From Rhizophagus clarus (lineage: Eukaryota; Glomeromycota; Glomeromycetes; Glomerales; Glomeraceae): a stretch of DNA of 64,000 bases. The notes beneath the pieces are model-generated. The model had not been told where the DNA came from, did no database searches, and saw nothing but the letters and a program-made list of their open reading frames with translations. Below, one piece after another: positions 47,040 through 58,699 of this stretch. The DNA lies in the NCBI GenBank assembly GCA_015698045.1, contig BLAL01000040.1:226501-290500 (forward strand), read 5' to 3'. Each line of letters begins with the position of its first letter. The stretch's first letter is position 1. The translations under genes were made by a program, and so were the position numbers.

Positions 47040-49280
47040 ACGGAATATTACAATTTAAATATCGGCGAAGACTATTTTAAATAGAGTAAAATCTTTATTT
47101 GACCTGTATCAAAAGTGGTAAAGTTTACACTAAATATAATATCTCCAGTTTAAATATCAGTATTTAATTAAAAAAAAGGTAAAAATTGGCCGCTAAAATA
47201 GGACCCAGAAATATATATATAGGGGTCAGGTGACTAAAAAAACATTTACTATGAGCTGTACGCAAGGGTTTTTTATATGAGTGGTACGCAAAATTGACAC
47301 CTGATATTGAAAATCCTGCAAAAATACGCAGTTAAAATTCCAAACCTTAAGGTCACATTTATTATATAACGAATTATTATTTACTAATGAAAAATTATAT
47401 TGATAAACCAGTTCAATCAGATACTCTTCAGTTGTCCGGATTATAGTTTTTAATCCAGACCGAAATATTCGGTCCGAGTTTCAGATTACAATATAATCCG
47501 GTCTGAATTAAATGGACCAGACCAGGTCTGAACAGGTTTTAATAAATTTAGCGATTTTTTTTTTAATTATTTCATTGTTTATTTATTTTTAATAAAAAAA
47601 ATCGTTTTTACGTTTTTATTAAAAAAATCTTTTTTAAATTAATCAATAAAAAAATAATAATAATAAATAAACGGTTTTAATAATAAAAAATAAGTTCACA
47701 AAAGAAATTGTACATGAGATTTAAATTATAAACCATTTAATACAATATTTTATTATTCATAACATGCGTTTATACCCTTCCACCCCTCTACCCAACTACC
47801 TCTCAACCCGGCTACCCTCATCAAAGCCGGCACCTATAAAAAAAACAAATAAGAACATTAGTAAATGTTCTTTGTAACAAAAGTAAAATAACTTTCCCTC
47901 CCAGTAACTCTTACACCACTCTTGCCCGGTCTAATTCTAAATTCAAGCCAGTACCTACAAAAAAAGAAAAAAAAACTGAACGTTAGTAACGTTTTTATAT
48001 CAATATTAATTACTAAATAAAAACCCATACAGCTGCAAGTTTAATTATTTATTATATACTAGTTTTTTTAACTAACACCTCCAGCACCTCTAAATAACAA
48101 TACATTTGAGTTTTATCCTCATTTACTCTTCCCATTCGAAATTACCTTCAAGAGTGGTGCTAGAAAGGCTTGCTCCTATAAAAAAAGAAAAGAGAAGAAT
48201 GTTAGTAACGTTCTTATATTAAATATAATAACCTTTTTATATTACCCTTCAGAATATCCAGCAAGAAAGTCCAAGGTGGTCGAAATCTAATACATAGAAA
48301 TAAAACACGAATTATAGTATGTCCAGAAGCGTTCCAGACTTCCAGTAGCGTTCCTAAAGAAAAGAAGTGAATACCTTTCGTCAATATACTTGACTAAAGG
48401 TCAAATTTTTATGTATTTTTTATTTTTTTTTAAAACATTAGAGTGATGAATTTTTTTTTCTAATGAAAATGTTTTATAAAAAAGATTAAACTGATCGAAT
48501 CATATGATCGATACCCAGGTATTATAATCGGCCTTCAATAGAAAGATATTTGACCGGACCTTATATTTTTTTATAAAAAATTTTTCTGATTAATACCACG
48601 AAATAAAAAAAAATCCAAACATTTTGGATTTTTTTTATTTTTTTTTTCAGGTGTGCATCGGACATGTAAAAGCTTTATAGATTAAATGATATTTCATATT
48701 TTATTACATATAATTATATAATATATATATATAATCGGCCAAATTTAGACCAAAATACGCAAACTGAATTTCTTACATATAAAAATTTTGAAAATAAATA
48801 CGCAATCTAATAACCTAACCACGGACAAAAAAATCCTAAATTATACGCAAATCAAAATCTTACTCCGCCTAACTCTACTATGATGACGACGCATCAGTAG
48901 ACCCTACCCCTGTATATATATTTCTGGGTCCTGCTAAAATTAGCATTTCTGGATAAAAAATCAGAAGTTAATAAAAATTGGCAAAAAATTAGTAAAATAA
49001 TTGGCAAAGCCTTATTGAAGTCAGTAAGAGAATTTTAAATAAGATAAAATCCTTTATTCGAATTATATGAAAAGTGGTAAAATATATAATAAATATAATA
49101 TCTCCAGTTTAAATATCAGCATTTATTTAAAAAAGGTAAAAATCGGCCGCTAAAATTGGCATTTATAACTGAAAAATTAGAATTTAACAAAAATCAGCAA
49201 AAATAGATATAGCTATACTAAAATAAACAAAATATGGCATATTCTATATTGAAGTCGACAAGGCTATTTTAAATAGAGCA
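47040..49280. repeat. Roughly 230-bp tandem repeat, interrupted by hAT-4
   Basis: Units share GARGACTATTTTAAATAGAG, AAATATAATATCTCCAGTTT, AAATATCAGYATTTA and GGTAAAAATYGGCCGCTAAA. Copies start near 47055, 49010 and 49250. Removing hAT-4 restores the period. Confidence 0.85.
47200..48932. mobile_element. hAT-4: non-coding element with 8-bp target duplication
   Basis: Perfect duplication GCTAAAAT (47192-47199 and 48933-48940). Inverted ends AGGACCCAGAAATATATATA (left) and the reverse complement of TATATATATTTCTGGGTCCT (right). The neighbouring repeat unit at 49150 shows the empty site (GGCCGCTAAAATTGGCATT). The interior has GC-richer tandem blocks (47760-48260, each ending in CCTA plus an A run then ACGTTAGTAACGTT) and inverted GGTCYGGATT words. 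No open frame. Confidence 0.92.
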
Positions 49281-49299
49281 AAATCCAATTTTTTTTCAT

Positions 49300-50597
49300 T
49301 CAACCTGTAGGAGTCTGGCAATCTAAAAAAAAAAATAAAAAAAAATTACAGTTTAGAAAACTGTAAAAATAAATTGATCATAATAATCAATGATCATCAA
49401 ATTAAATTACATTTTTTTTTAACCTTTTAACCTTTGTTTTTCCCTTTTCTTTCGTCTTTCTTCTCCTCTCGCCCCTTTTGCTACTTCCTTTCATTCTCTT
49501 TCTGGCTTCTACTTTCTTTCGTCTCCTTTTCTCTCTCTTCTTTTTTTATGCGGCCTTTCAGCTCTTTGACAATGGACTTTAGTAGTCAAAGTTAATATTA
49601 TATATATATATTTTTTTTTACTTAATAAACAATTTTTAACGTTCATTTTTACTTCTTTTTTTTATAGGCAGACAACTTTGGTCTTTTGCATGACCTTTAG
49701 GTAGGTTGTTGTAATATTTTTTTTCTTTTAAATTTATTTACTTAACGAACAATTTCTAATGTTTGTTTTCTCTTCTTTTTAGGTATTTCTATTTGTTTTC
49801 AGGCTTCGTAACAGTTGTTTTATTTAAGGAGGTTCTTGACACGTAATAAGTATAGACCTGATTTTTTTTAAAAATACTTATTTTTTTAAACAAACTGTTT
49901 TTAATAGTTTATTTGTTGTCTTTTTTTAGGCAGGTCTTTCAGTTCACTTTAATATAATTCATATGATCTAAAAAAAGTTCACTTAAACTTTTCTTAAAAT
50001 AATATAACATACAATTCATGTGATCCAAGAAAAGTTCACTCAAACTTTTCTTAAAATAATATAACATTATTAACATACAATTCATGTGATCCAAGAAAAG
50101 TTCACTTGAACTTTTCTTAATAACTGGATTTTTGAAATTTAAATAGTGAGTTTTGCAAAAGTTGTATTGCAAAACTTAATATATTTTTTTAAACATTTCT
50201 AATTAAAAATATATTATAAGTTTCAAGCGAGCATGAAAATAAAAATGGTAAGTTTCACTTATTGTGAAACTGATTATTTTTACTTTTAGTTAATTAGAAA
50301 TGTTTCTAACATTTCTCTATTTTTTCTTTTTTTAGCAGTTTGTTCTTTAAGATTTTTGGATATATGGATTTATAGTATGTTTTTTATTGACGAATTGTTA
50401 ATTTATGAATTCATTTTTTATTTTTTTTTTAGATTGCCCTTTGATTCTTATATAATGCAAATTTAGGATTTTTTTTAGGATACATGATTGTATAGATGAT
50501 GGTTGTAGATAAATGGCAGATAGATTAATGTGAATAATAACAAGTAATAATAATATATAGATAGATAAATATTAGATTAAATTTTATATAATATTAT
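49300..50597. mobile_element. CACTA-related fragment, inverted, left part
   Basis: The stretch 50440-50597 is the reverse complement of the CACTA subterminal region 21890-22040 (AGATTAATGTGAATAATAAC, ATATATAGATAGATAAATRT). The stretch 49560-50360 has CACTA-like tandem blocks on the other strand (AACGTTC..., TTTTTTTATAGGCAG). The stretch 49975-50125 is a short array of AAAAGTTCACTYAAACTTTT with ATTCATGTGATCC. The left edge was not found. Confidence 0.65.
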
Positions 50598-50860
50598 CAT
50601 CAGGAAATTTTATAGTGCGAAAAGTTGCGCAAGATTACGCATCGTAATATTTCGTAAGTTTCCAGACCCGCCGCAAGTTTGCGTAAGCATAATATTTTGT
50701 AACTTTTTAAAATATTTCGAAATATTACGATATGCGTAATTTTACGGTTCGTAATATTGTGTAATTTTATTGCGTAATATTTTGCAACTTTTTAAAATAT
50801 TGTAATTTTACATAAATATTTTGTAATGTTTCAAAATTCATTTTTGTATTATAAGTTTAT
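50598..50860. repeat. Left subterminal repeat of the inverted-repeat element
   Basis: GCGTAATATTTYG/AAATATTACG words in both orientations, matching the right-end array in kind. Confidence 0.7.
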
Positions 50861-50969
50861 ATAATGTATATTTTATTAGATATAATATGAATTAAATTAT
50901 AAAAAATTACAAGTATTTATTACTATATACAGAATATATAAAAGTAAAAAAAGAAAGAGTAACGATACA

Positions 50970-51720
50970 ATTAGATGTAAAAAGAAGAGAAACAGCTATA
51001 GTAACGTTGGTATTAGATATAAAGATAAAAGAAATATTGTTAGTATTGTTAGTGTTGTTAATATTAGAGTAAAAAGAGTTAAAGAAACAGTAGAAACATG
51101 GATATTATCGTTAGTATTAAAGGAAACGTAGATAGTATTGTTAGTATTACGATATAAAGTAACAATTAGGGTAAAAAACGCGTTAGTATTAAAACAATTA
51201 GTATTGATAAACAAATATTTCTATACCTGCAAAGAATAAACTAAAAATAAAAGAAAGAGGAAAAATAAACATGTTGTTGGTATTAAGTAAAAGGAGTAAA
51301 AAAAACATAATTAGTATTGTTAGTATCGTTAGTATTGAAGTAAAAGTAAAAAGGAATAAAGGAAATATGGATATTATTGTTAGTATTATGACACAAAGTA
51401 ACAGAGGTAAAAAGAAAACGAAAATAATTAGTATTAATAAACAAATATTTCTATACCTGCAAAGAATAAACTAAAAATAAAAGAAAGGGGAGACAAAATA
51501 AAAAATAAACATGTTGTTAGTATTAAGTAAAAGGAGTAAAAAAAACATAATTAGTATTATTAGTATCGATCATTAGTATTAAAGTACAAGTAAAAAGAAA
51601 TAAAGGAAACATGTATATTATTGTCAGTATTACGATACAAAGTAAAAAAGAAGTAAAAAATAATGAAATAATTATTATTAATAAACAAATATTTCTATAC
51701 CTGCAAAGCAATAAATTATG
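50970..51720. repeat. Three tandem units of about 230-246 bp
   Basis: AACAAATATTTCTATACCTG occurs at about 51210, 51442 and 51685. Each is preceded by GTTAGTATTR words and GTAAAAAG blocks. Non-coding; the short open frames here lie within repeats. Confidence 0.88.
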
Positions 51721-53013
51721 AAATATATGTAAATATTCTGTATATAATTAAAAAATATTGAACAAAAGGATAAAGAAATAATAAAAAGAAGAGAAAAATA
51801 TTGAACAAAAAAATAAAGAAATAAAAAGACAAAAAATAAATAGGACAAAAAACGCGTGCAGATTAAATCACATGCAAGGATCAGCCTAATTTTGATTGGC
51901 CAGAAAATATGATACTGTATGCACAATCATATCATGCAGATTAATTATCAACAATGCGGGCGTGACATAAATAAATCGTGACTGAAACTTGTGTTCAATT
52001 TGTGTTCAATTTGTGTTGATAATTCTGGTAAAAAATTATTAATTTTGGCCAAATTTCGTTAAATTTGTTAAATTTGTGTTGAATTTGTGTTGAATTTGTG
52101 TTGCGTAATTTTTTATTTATCACAAGGGGATGATATTTAGTAATTGCATGTACGATGTACAAGATTTTTTTTATGATTTTTTTAAGAAATGTACGCAAAA
52201 TATTTAATCAGAATATAATTATTTTTAATTAAATTGATTAAAAAAAATTAATTTTTTTAAGAAATGTATGCGAAATATTTAAAATTCAATAGAATGTGCT
52301 AATAATAAATTGTTTTATTTTTAAATATGATATATTGATATTTATATTTAAAACAATTAAACATGTACATGATTTAATTAATATGTTTAATGATGAAAAG
52401 TGTAATAAATTAAATTTTAATTGAAACGAGAAATAAAATCAAACCAAAGAGGTATTGTTCAAATTTTATTTAAAGTGACATTTTACGACTTTCTTTCAAA
52501 TTTTTACTCATCCCAAAATCAAATTATAAAAATCAAATCTAAACTAATAATGCCTCACCACACACGTTCACGTCGTTTCCACTATAACGTCCATTGGAAC
52601 TGGGCTATGATGGACGAACTTGTTGACATACGCCGAGACAGAAACTGCGCCTACCACAATATTAATGGTAGAAGCCGCTATGATTTTTGGGACTCTATTG
52701 CCAATAGGTTCATATGACTAATATCTATAATTTCTTTAAGAAAGAATTTAAATTCAAGGCAAACGCGGCATAGTAGCCTTTATCTTTATTAATCATTATT
52801 AACTTGATACAATTTACAAAAAATAAAAAGAAACAAAAGAAAATAAAACTAACTAAAAACAAAACTATATAGTCTCCTAAGTAAAAATAAAGTAATAAAA
52901 TTAAACTAAAAAGAATAATCGCATTACACTAAATTTCCCTAGATCTTCCCCCTTGATATATTCCAACCAAAGTAGAAGCAACTATGCTAACAAAATAACG
53001 GATAACACGCCCA

Positions 53014-56000
53014 CTATAAAAATCGACATCCCATCCTGCAAAAGCTGTTATTAAGTAGCACCGTTAGACGACCCATAAAACCCGACATATGTTTAAACCA
53101 GGGCAAACCTTGAGTCATCGAGTTCTTGATCCAATCAACTTCGGAGTCACGTGGAGTCACGAGATGGGTCGGAGGAGGTAAAGAAGAGAAAGGCACATAC
53201 GAAGTGGCAGGCAAGTTAGATGGCCGAGGAGTAGACTTCAATTTGAGGGTAATGTTCATCACGTCTTCCCATTTACTCTTGTCATAAGTACGCGGATTCC
53301 AGATGCGTGTCCTAAGTTTCTGGATGAAATTATTATGTAACGCAGCTACGACCTTCATAGCAGACGGCCTGGGGATAGATAGTTCTACAAATAAGTCAAC
53401 AAACATGGCAGGTAAACAGCCCCGGATGAGTGCATAAGAGGACCAGTTAGAAGAAGAAATGGTCCAACAAGAAAGAGAAGAGAGTTTCCTGAGCAAGGGT
53501 GTAGGATCCTGATCAGCCAATTCACCAGCTTCACGAAGCTTAGAGAATAAATGATTTTGATAAGATTGCAATATCTGATGCATGACAGGTCGTCGTTTAG
53601 AGCAGAGGATCAAGTGCATCAAGTCCTCCATACGGTCACGACATGAACGGCACGTAAGAAGATCGATATAGAGATCGGAGCGGGTGACTTTTAACTTTTC
53701 CAGGAGAGGCAAGTCATCGAGGAAGAGTTTAAACTTGAAGGTGTAATGTCGTGCAGAGTGAGAAGCCTGGAAAGAGGCATCGTGAGCCGGAGAAAAGTTA
53801 AGAGTAAACCAGGTAAGTTCCCAGTCCACTACATAGTCGTCGCTGTCAAACAGGCAAGATACAAATTGAAAACGTTTGAGAGATAGAAGGTCCTTCAAAA
53901 AGGTGGCCTGAAAATGGAGCTTGAGGAGCCGCCTGGGATTAGATTCACAAACCACATTGTCATACACCAGACGGACAGGATGCGAGGAAGTGTAAGCGTC
54001 TACAGGCAAAAGAGGAGCCATATCAGAGTGATGAGCAGAATTCGCAAGAGAATCAGCAAATTCGTTCCAGTAGTTGCCATCATGACCTTTGACTTTGACG
54101 GGAAAGACCGCGAGACTTTTGGAATGAACAAGGCGCTCAATAGAAGCCCACAGCTCAAAGTTAGTTGTCTTGTAATACAGACGACTATTAGAGTAGGAAG
54201 AAGATGCACATAGTCGCAAACCATCAACGGCAGCTTGGGAGTCCGTATAAATAGTAACGGAAGAATCAGCCGGAGTGACACTTAAAGCAGCGTAAATAGC
54301 AGCAGCTTCAGCTCTGGTAGAGGAAGGCCAGTTCCGTATAGTACCGTGTGCATATGTAGCAACAGAGTTGAGATATCCAGCATCGGGAATTAGTTGGACC
54401 CAAGACCAACCCATCGAGACTTCAGGTGTACCGAGGTTAATCAAAGAACCATCGGTATAATAACGATAGTGAGATCCTGACGGGAGGGGAACTGATGAAG
54501 GAAACGAAAATTGATTATCGTTATAAGGAGACACGATAAGATCATCCACAATAAGAGAAGAAGAAGAAGAAAAATCTGGCAAAAGATCAAGACGCCGATA
54601 ATAAGGAAGAACTGTGATACTAAGATCAGCCCAAGTATGAGGAGAAATGACTTCCAAAGTAGATTGACGAATGCGTTCACAATTTGTAGGCAAAATCATG
54701 GATCGCAACAAAGAAATCTTGAAGGTGCAGCGAGGCGGAACGGCAGAATATTTACTAGCCGAAGGAAACGGGACATGTGCGTCACAGCCTGGACAGGGAC
54801 GAAGGCGGACAACATCACCCGGAGAAGAGAGACATTCAGATATCCAATGGACAATCACACAGGTATCTTTCTTGGGCTGAACGCTAAGCTGTTTGCCAAA
54901 AAGAGGAGCACCATTGCCATCAAGCGTAACAAGCCAATGACGATTCTTTTGCGTTGTAGTGGCACCGGGAAGTAAAACAATAGAAGAAGTGACAGAAGGA
55001 GGGCGTACATAATGAGCAGATAATTGCTCATGGGAGCCGGGAAGCGTCGTATGGGCCTTGATGTCTAGATACCATTTATGAGGGAGAGAACGGCCACGCT
55101 TATCCGCCAGTTGGGCAATATAAGCAGTTCGATAAGCAGTCCAGGAAATGAGATGAGAACCAGAAGGCGCAATTAATTGCGATAAATAATAAAGATGACG
55201 TTTCCGAAGGACCTTGAGGCAAGCCTTGAAAACATGCGGGCTCATACACGTATATAAAGGGGTATGGCCAGGAAGAGTGAGGTCCGGAAATGTAGAAGAA
55301 AATTGAGCATGTTGCAAGCGGAAGGGAGTAGAAACCATGGAAGCAATAGTGCACGCGATATAATCGCACTTAAAAATATTCATGTTGGACCATAAGGACC
55401 AATCATCCACCATCAAAGGAGAAAGAGGGATCAAAAACCTAAATTGTATCAACATTAATCTATAAATAAATAAACGCTGAATAAAAGGTGTAGAAGAATT
55501 AGCCATCAAAAATAAATTATTAACATGACATTGTATCAAATGAGAAGATAAATTAATCAGTCCCAAAGCTTGGGAAAGATAAAGGATAGGGTTGGGAAGA
55601 GAACGGGAGAAGTTAGCCTTATGCTTGACGAGAGAGCGTACGGATCGTGTAGCAGCATAACAATCCGATGCTGAGAGGTGGGTAACTTGCATACGGTACT
55701 CGAGTTTAGGAATGAGCACCGAGTTATAAAGGTAAACCACTTGTTTAGCAGAGAGCCTGGCCGGGCGAAGAGTGGCGGCAAAGGAATTACATTCACTGGC
55801 GATTTGTTTCCTGACAAAGTCACGAGAGCCTTTGATATTAAACCATACCCCTAAAAAGCGAAAAGAAGAAGTAATAGAAAGAGGGGTAACGGAGATGGAA
55901 GAAATATCGTTCAAAGACGATAGGGATAAGTGAAAGTCCACAGGGAGAATAGTGGTTGTAGTGGTTAAAGGCAATGAATTTGATATCAAGACGTATTTCT

Positions 56001-58650
56001 GATGGTTGGCAGAAGTATTATTCAACGAATAGAATTCTTCTGTAATTGATAACATATGTTCCAGTCCAGCCTTCGACGAGGAAATAAGGGTGGAATCATC
56101 CATAAAGACCAGATTGTTGATAGAAATATCAGGAATAGAGACCGTATCAGCGGAAGACAATGAAGGGGATCGTAAAACATAAGGATCCAACATCTCAGAG
56201 TTCAAAACGGTCAAAAGAGGATCGATGTAAATGACCCATAAAAGCGGGGAAATCACTTCGCCTTGGTCTATACCAATGCGAACCCGGTAGGAAGAAGTCT
56301 CACCGTGGGCAGTAAACACCCGATTTGAACGGTTCATAAAAAGAGATAAAATAAGCGCGATAGCGGTCGCAGGTAAACGAATGCGTTCCAGAGCGAATTT
56401 CAGCATAGTCAAATTGACAGAGTCAAAGGCTTTAGAAATATCTTGCGATAAAATCCAGAGAGGAGAATTGGTGTAATTGGCATCATGAATGATGGACTCA
56501 AGAGTAACGATGGGGTCACGGCAGGTACCTCCTGGTAACCCCGCAAAATTGCCACCTTTAAGAACATTATGAGCAGCTAAAACTGCGGACAATCGGTTGT
56601 AAAAAAGCTTGACAAAGGATTTTCGGATAACTTCCAGAAGCGTAATGGGACGGGTATTTTTTAATTGGCATCGCCATTCGTGCGGCTTGGGGATGGGAAA
56701 AACCATAGCTTGCCGCCAGAGAGCAGGAATGTCAGCAGTAGCGAAACATTTACGGATCAGTATCAAAAGTAAGGAGTTGGCGGTAGGTCCCAAATGTTTG
56801 AGCATTTCATATGTAATCATGGAAGGGCCGGGAGCTTTGCCATTGGGCATAGAAGAAACCGTAGAGAGCCATTCCTCTAAAGAAGGAGGAGACAATAAAG
56901 AACTATAAATATCAGGAGAAACAGAGTCCATGGGTAAATACGCAGAGTGCCATCGATCAGGCAAGGCCGATATATGCGAAGGTGGGGAGGATTTAATAGG
57001 AACAGCATTTTGAAAATGGTTAACCACAGCATCAGAAATGTCCGTAGGATCCGTCAACAATTGAGGAGTGGTAGGATGATCAATAAAGACACGATCCAAT
57101 ACGATGCGACGACGTGAGCGAGAAAGCGCTGAGCTTATAAATGAAGAAATGTCAGTATCAAAATTCTGGTCACGAGATGCCAGATGAGCCTTAATAGAAG
57201 AATCTTGAAACTCTTTTTCTTTCAAAAGATGTAAGCCTCTTAATAATTTAGAGGCATGTGAAAGGGTACAAAATAAAGAGTTAAAATTATCCATCCGACA
57301 AGAAAGTAAAGTTAAAGGTAAAACAGGGATGGAAGAAAAAGTGGATTTATACAAATTAAATATATTATTTAATCGAATTAAATAGCCAGACCATTTACGG
57401 TCATGGGAAGAAGAAAAGGTACGGGGGTATTTACGTAATAATCTAATAGAGTGGAGAACGCGATTAAGGAAACGATAATGCTGTATTAGGGTTTCTAAGT
57501 CTTTAGGAATTTTTGGGGTATGGTCATTACCAACAGTTCGCGCGGGTAGGATAGCATTGGCACCAGCAATAATGTTAGTGTGTAAATATTCACACATACG
57601 ATTAACGTGCCAAGAAGCAAATACAACGGGAGAAATATTGCACAGATTGTCAATATGAGCAGAAAAGTCCTCCCATTGCGAAGGGGTAACCGAGTCAAAG
57701 GAAAATATACGACGAGAACGTCGTTGGAGCTGCCGAGCACGTGCTGGCTTAAGAGAAGAAGATAAAAAGGAAGAATCGTAATAAGTAATAACAGGATTGT
57801 GATCAGAAAGGCTAAGATCACGCGCGTCAAAAATGACAGAGGTGAGTAAAAAGCGTTTAAGAAGGGGACAAGACCAGACATAATCAATGCGGGAAATAAT
57901 ATCCGCACGATGAAAGGTGCCCAAAGATGTAGAAGAAAAATTGACAGGGGTAAAGTCAACATATCCATTTGACAAAAGAAAATTAAAAAGACGATGGATA
58001 CGTTTGGAGGCGATTTGAGGTTGATTGAAAAATATGGGGTAGAATTGATCGAGGTGCATATTGAAATCGCCACAAACTGCGTGGTGAAAACCTAAGCGTT
58101 TAGCATCTGACAAGGCGGAAATAAGGAGGTCGATAGTTTCATCGCGCAAGGATTGATCGGAAGGAGGAGGGATATAAACAACAAAAATTCGAAGCTTTAT
58201 GTTTCCTTTAAAATATAGGTCAACAAAAAGTAAGCGTGAAGAAAGTGAATTATAAGTGTGAACATGAGAGGCCAAAGAATTTTCAATAAAGAGGGAGACA
58301 CCCCCGGAAGAACGAACATGTTGGGAGGTATCCAAAACAGAGGAAAAAACAGAATAATTAGAAAGTCTTTTAGACAAAAATTGCATTTGTTTAGGATGTA
58401 TATGAGTGTCAACGACACCACCAAAAGAGATGTGTTTGAGGGAAAAGAAATCATTTAATAACTCGATCTTATTCTGTGAAAACATTTTAAGACCGTTAAT
58501 GTTAAGAGAAGAAATATTAAAGGAATTACAAGGGGAGAGCGAAGGAGAAGCAGAAGAAAATAAAGAATCTTGTAAGGTAAGGTCATCAATGTCTATGGGG
58601 TTGGGGGGGTTGCGTACAAAAGAGTCGTAATCAAAATTATTGTCCGTCAT
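53014..58650 (-). CDS. LINE-B ORF2: endonuclease, reverse transcriptase, RNase H
   Basis: 1878 aa, one open frame. Apurinic-type endonuclease about 45-292 (SSLNINGL, CGDFNMHLD at 193-201, SRIDYVWS, LSDHNPV). Reverse transcriptase about 610-930: MPNGKAPGPSMITYEMLKHL, LSQDISKAFDSVNL, IDQGEVISPLLWVIYIDPLL and the catalytic FMDD at 849-852. RNase H about 1395-1530 (YYTDGS with D1400, RAEAAAIYAAL, IYTDSQAAVDG, KGHDGNYWNEFADSLA). A Cys-rich segment near 1670 (CRSCRDRMEDLMHLILC) resembles the C-terminal zinc region of LINEs. The domain order fits the fungal Tad1/I-type clades. It nicks the target and copies its own RNA there. Starts 49 nt after ORF1. Confidence 0.96.
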   Translation of the reverse strand: MTDNNFDYDSFVRNPPNPIDIDDLTLQDSLFSSASPSLSPCNSFNISSLNINGLKMFSQNKIELLNDFFSLKHISFGGVVDTHIHPKQMQFLSKRLSNYSVFSSVLDTSQHVRSSGGVSLFIENSLASHVHTYNSLSSRLLFVDLYFKGNIKLRIFVVYIPPPSDQSLRDETIDLLISALSDAKRLGFHHAVCGDFNMHLDQFYPIFFNQPQIASKRIHRLFNFLLSNGYVDFTPVNFSSTSLGTFHRADIISRIDYVWSCPLLKRFLLTSVIFDARDLSLSDHNPVITYYDSSFLSSSLKPARARQLQRRSRRIFSFDSVTPSQWEDFSAHIDNLCNISPVVFASWHVNRMCEYLHTNIIAGANAILPARTVGNDHTPKIPKDLETLIQHYRFLNRVLHSIRLLRKYPRTFSSSHDRKWSGYLIRLNNIFNLYKSTFSSIPVLPLTLLSCRMDNFNSLFCTLSHASKLLRGLHLLKEKEFQDSSIKAHLASRDQNFDTDISSFISSALSRSRRRIVLDRVFIDHPTTPQLLTDPTDISDAVVNHFQNAVPIKSSPPSHISALPDRWHSAYLPMDSVSPDIYSSLLSPPSLEEWLSTVSSMPNGKAPGPSMITYEMLKHLGPTANSLLLILIRKCFATADIPALWRQAMVFPIPKPHEWRCQLKNTRPITLLEVIRKSFVKLFYNRLSAVLAAHNVLKGGNFAGLPGGTCRDPIVTLESIIHDANYTNSPLWILSQDISKAFDSVNLTMLKFALERIRLPATAIALILSLFMNRSNRVFTAHGETSSYRVRIGIDQGEVISPLLWVIYIDPLLTVLNSEMLDPYVLRSPSLSSADTVSIPDISINNLVFMDDSTLISSSKAGLEHMLSITEEFYSLNNTSANHQKYVLISNSLPLTTTTTILPVDFHLSLSSLNDISSISVTPLSITSSFRFLGVWFNIKGSRDFVRKQIASECNSFAATLRPARLSAKQVVYLYNSVLIPKLEYRMQVTHLSASDCYAATRSVRSLVKHKANFSRSLPNPILYLSQALGLINLSSHLIQCHVNNLFLMANSSTPFIQRLFIYRLMLIQFRFLIPLSPLMVDDWSLWSNMNIFKCDYIACTIASMVSTPFRLQHAQFSSTFPDLTLPGHTPLYTCMSPHVFKACLKVLRKRHLYYLSQLIAPSGSHLISWTAYRTAYIAQLADKRGRSLPHKWYLDIKAHTTLPGSHEQLSAHYVRPPSVTSSIVLLPGATTTQKNRHWLVTLDGNGAPLFGKQLSVQPKKDTCVIVHWISECLSSPGDVVRLRPCPGCDAHVPFPSASKYSAVPPRCTFKISLLRSMILPTNCERIRQSTLEVISPHTWADLSITVLPYYRRLDLLPDFSSSSSLIVDDLIVSPYNDNQFSFPSSVPLPSGSHYRYYTDGSLINLGTPEVSMGWSWVQLIPDAGYLNSVATYAHGTIRNWPSSTRAEAAAIYAALSVTPADSSVTIYTDSQAAVDGLRLCASSSYSNSRLYYKTTNFELWASIERLVHSKSLAVFPVKVKGHDGNYWNEFADSLANSAHHSDMAPLLPVDAYTSSHPVRLVYDNVVCESNPRRLLKLHFQATFLKDLLSLKRFQFVSCLFDSDDYVVDWELTWFTLNFSPAHDASFQASHSARHYTFKFKLFLDDLPLLEKLKVTRSDLYIDLLTCRSCRDRMEDLMHLILCSKRRPVMHQILQSYQNHLFSKLREAGELADQDPTPLLRKLSSLSCWTISSSNWSSYALIRGCLPAMFVDLFVELSIPRPSAMKVVAALHNNFIQKLRTRIWNPRTYDKSKWEDVMNITLKLKSTPRPSNLPATSYVPFSSLPPPTHLVTPRDSEVDWIKNSMTQGLPWFKHMSGFMGRLTVLLNNSFCRMGCRFL

Positions 58651-58699
58651 TATAGCACTATGATAAAATCAGACGGGGAAGGTATAAGAAGGAGAACAA

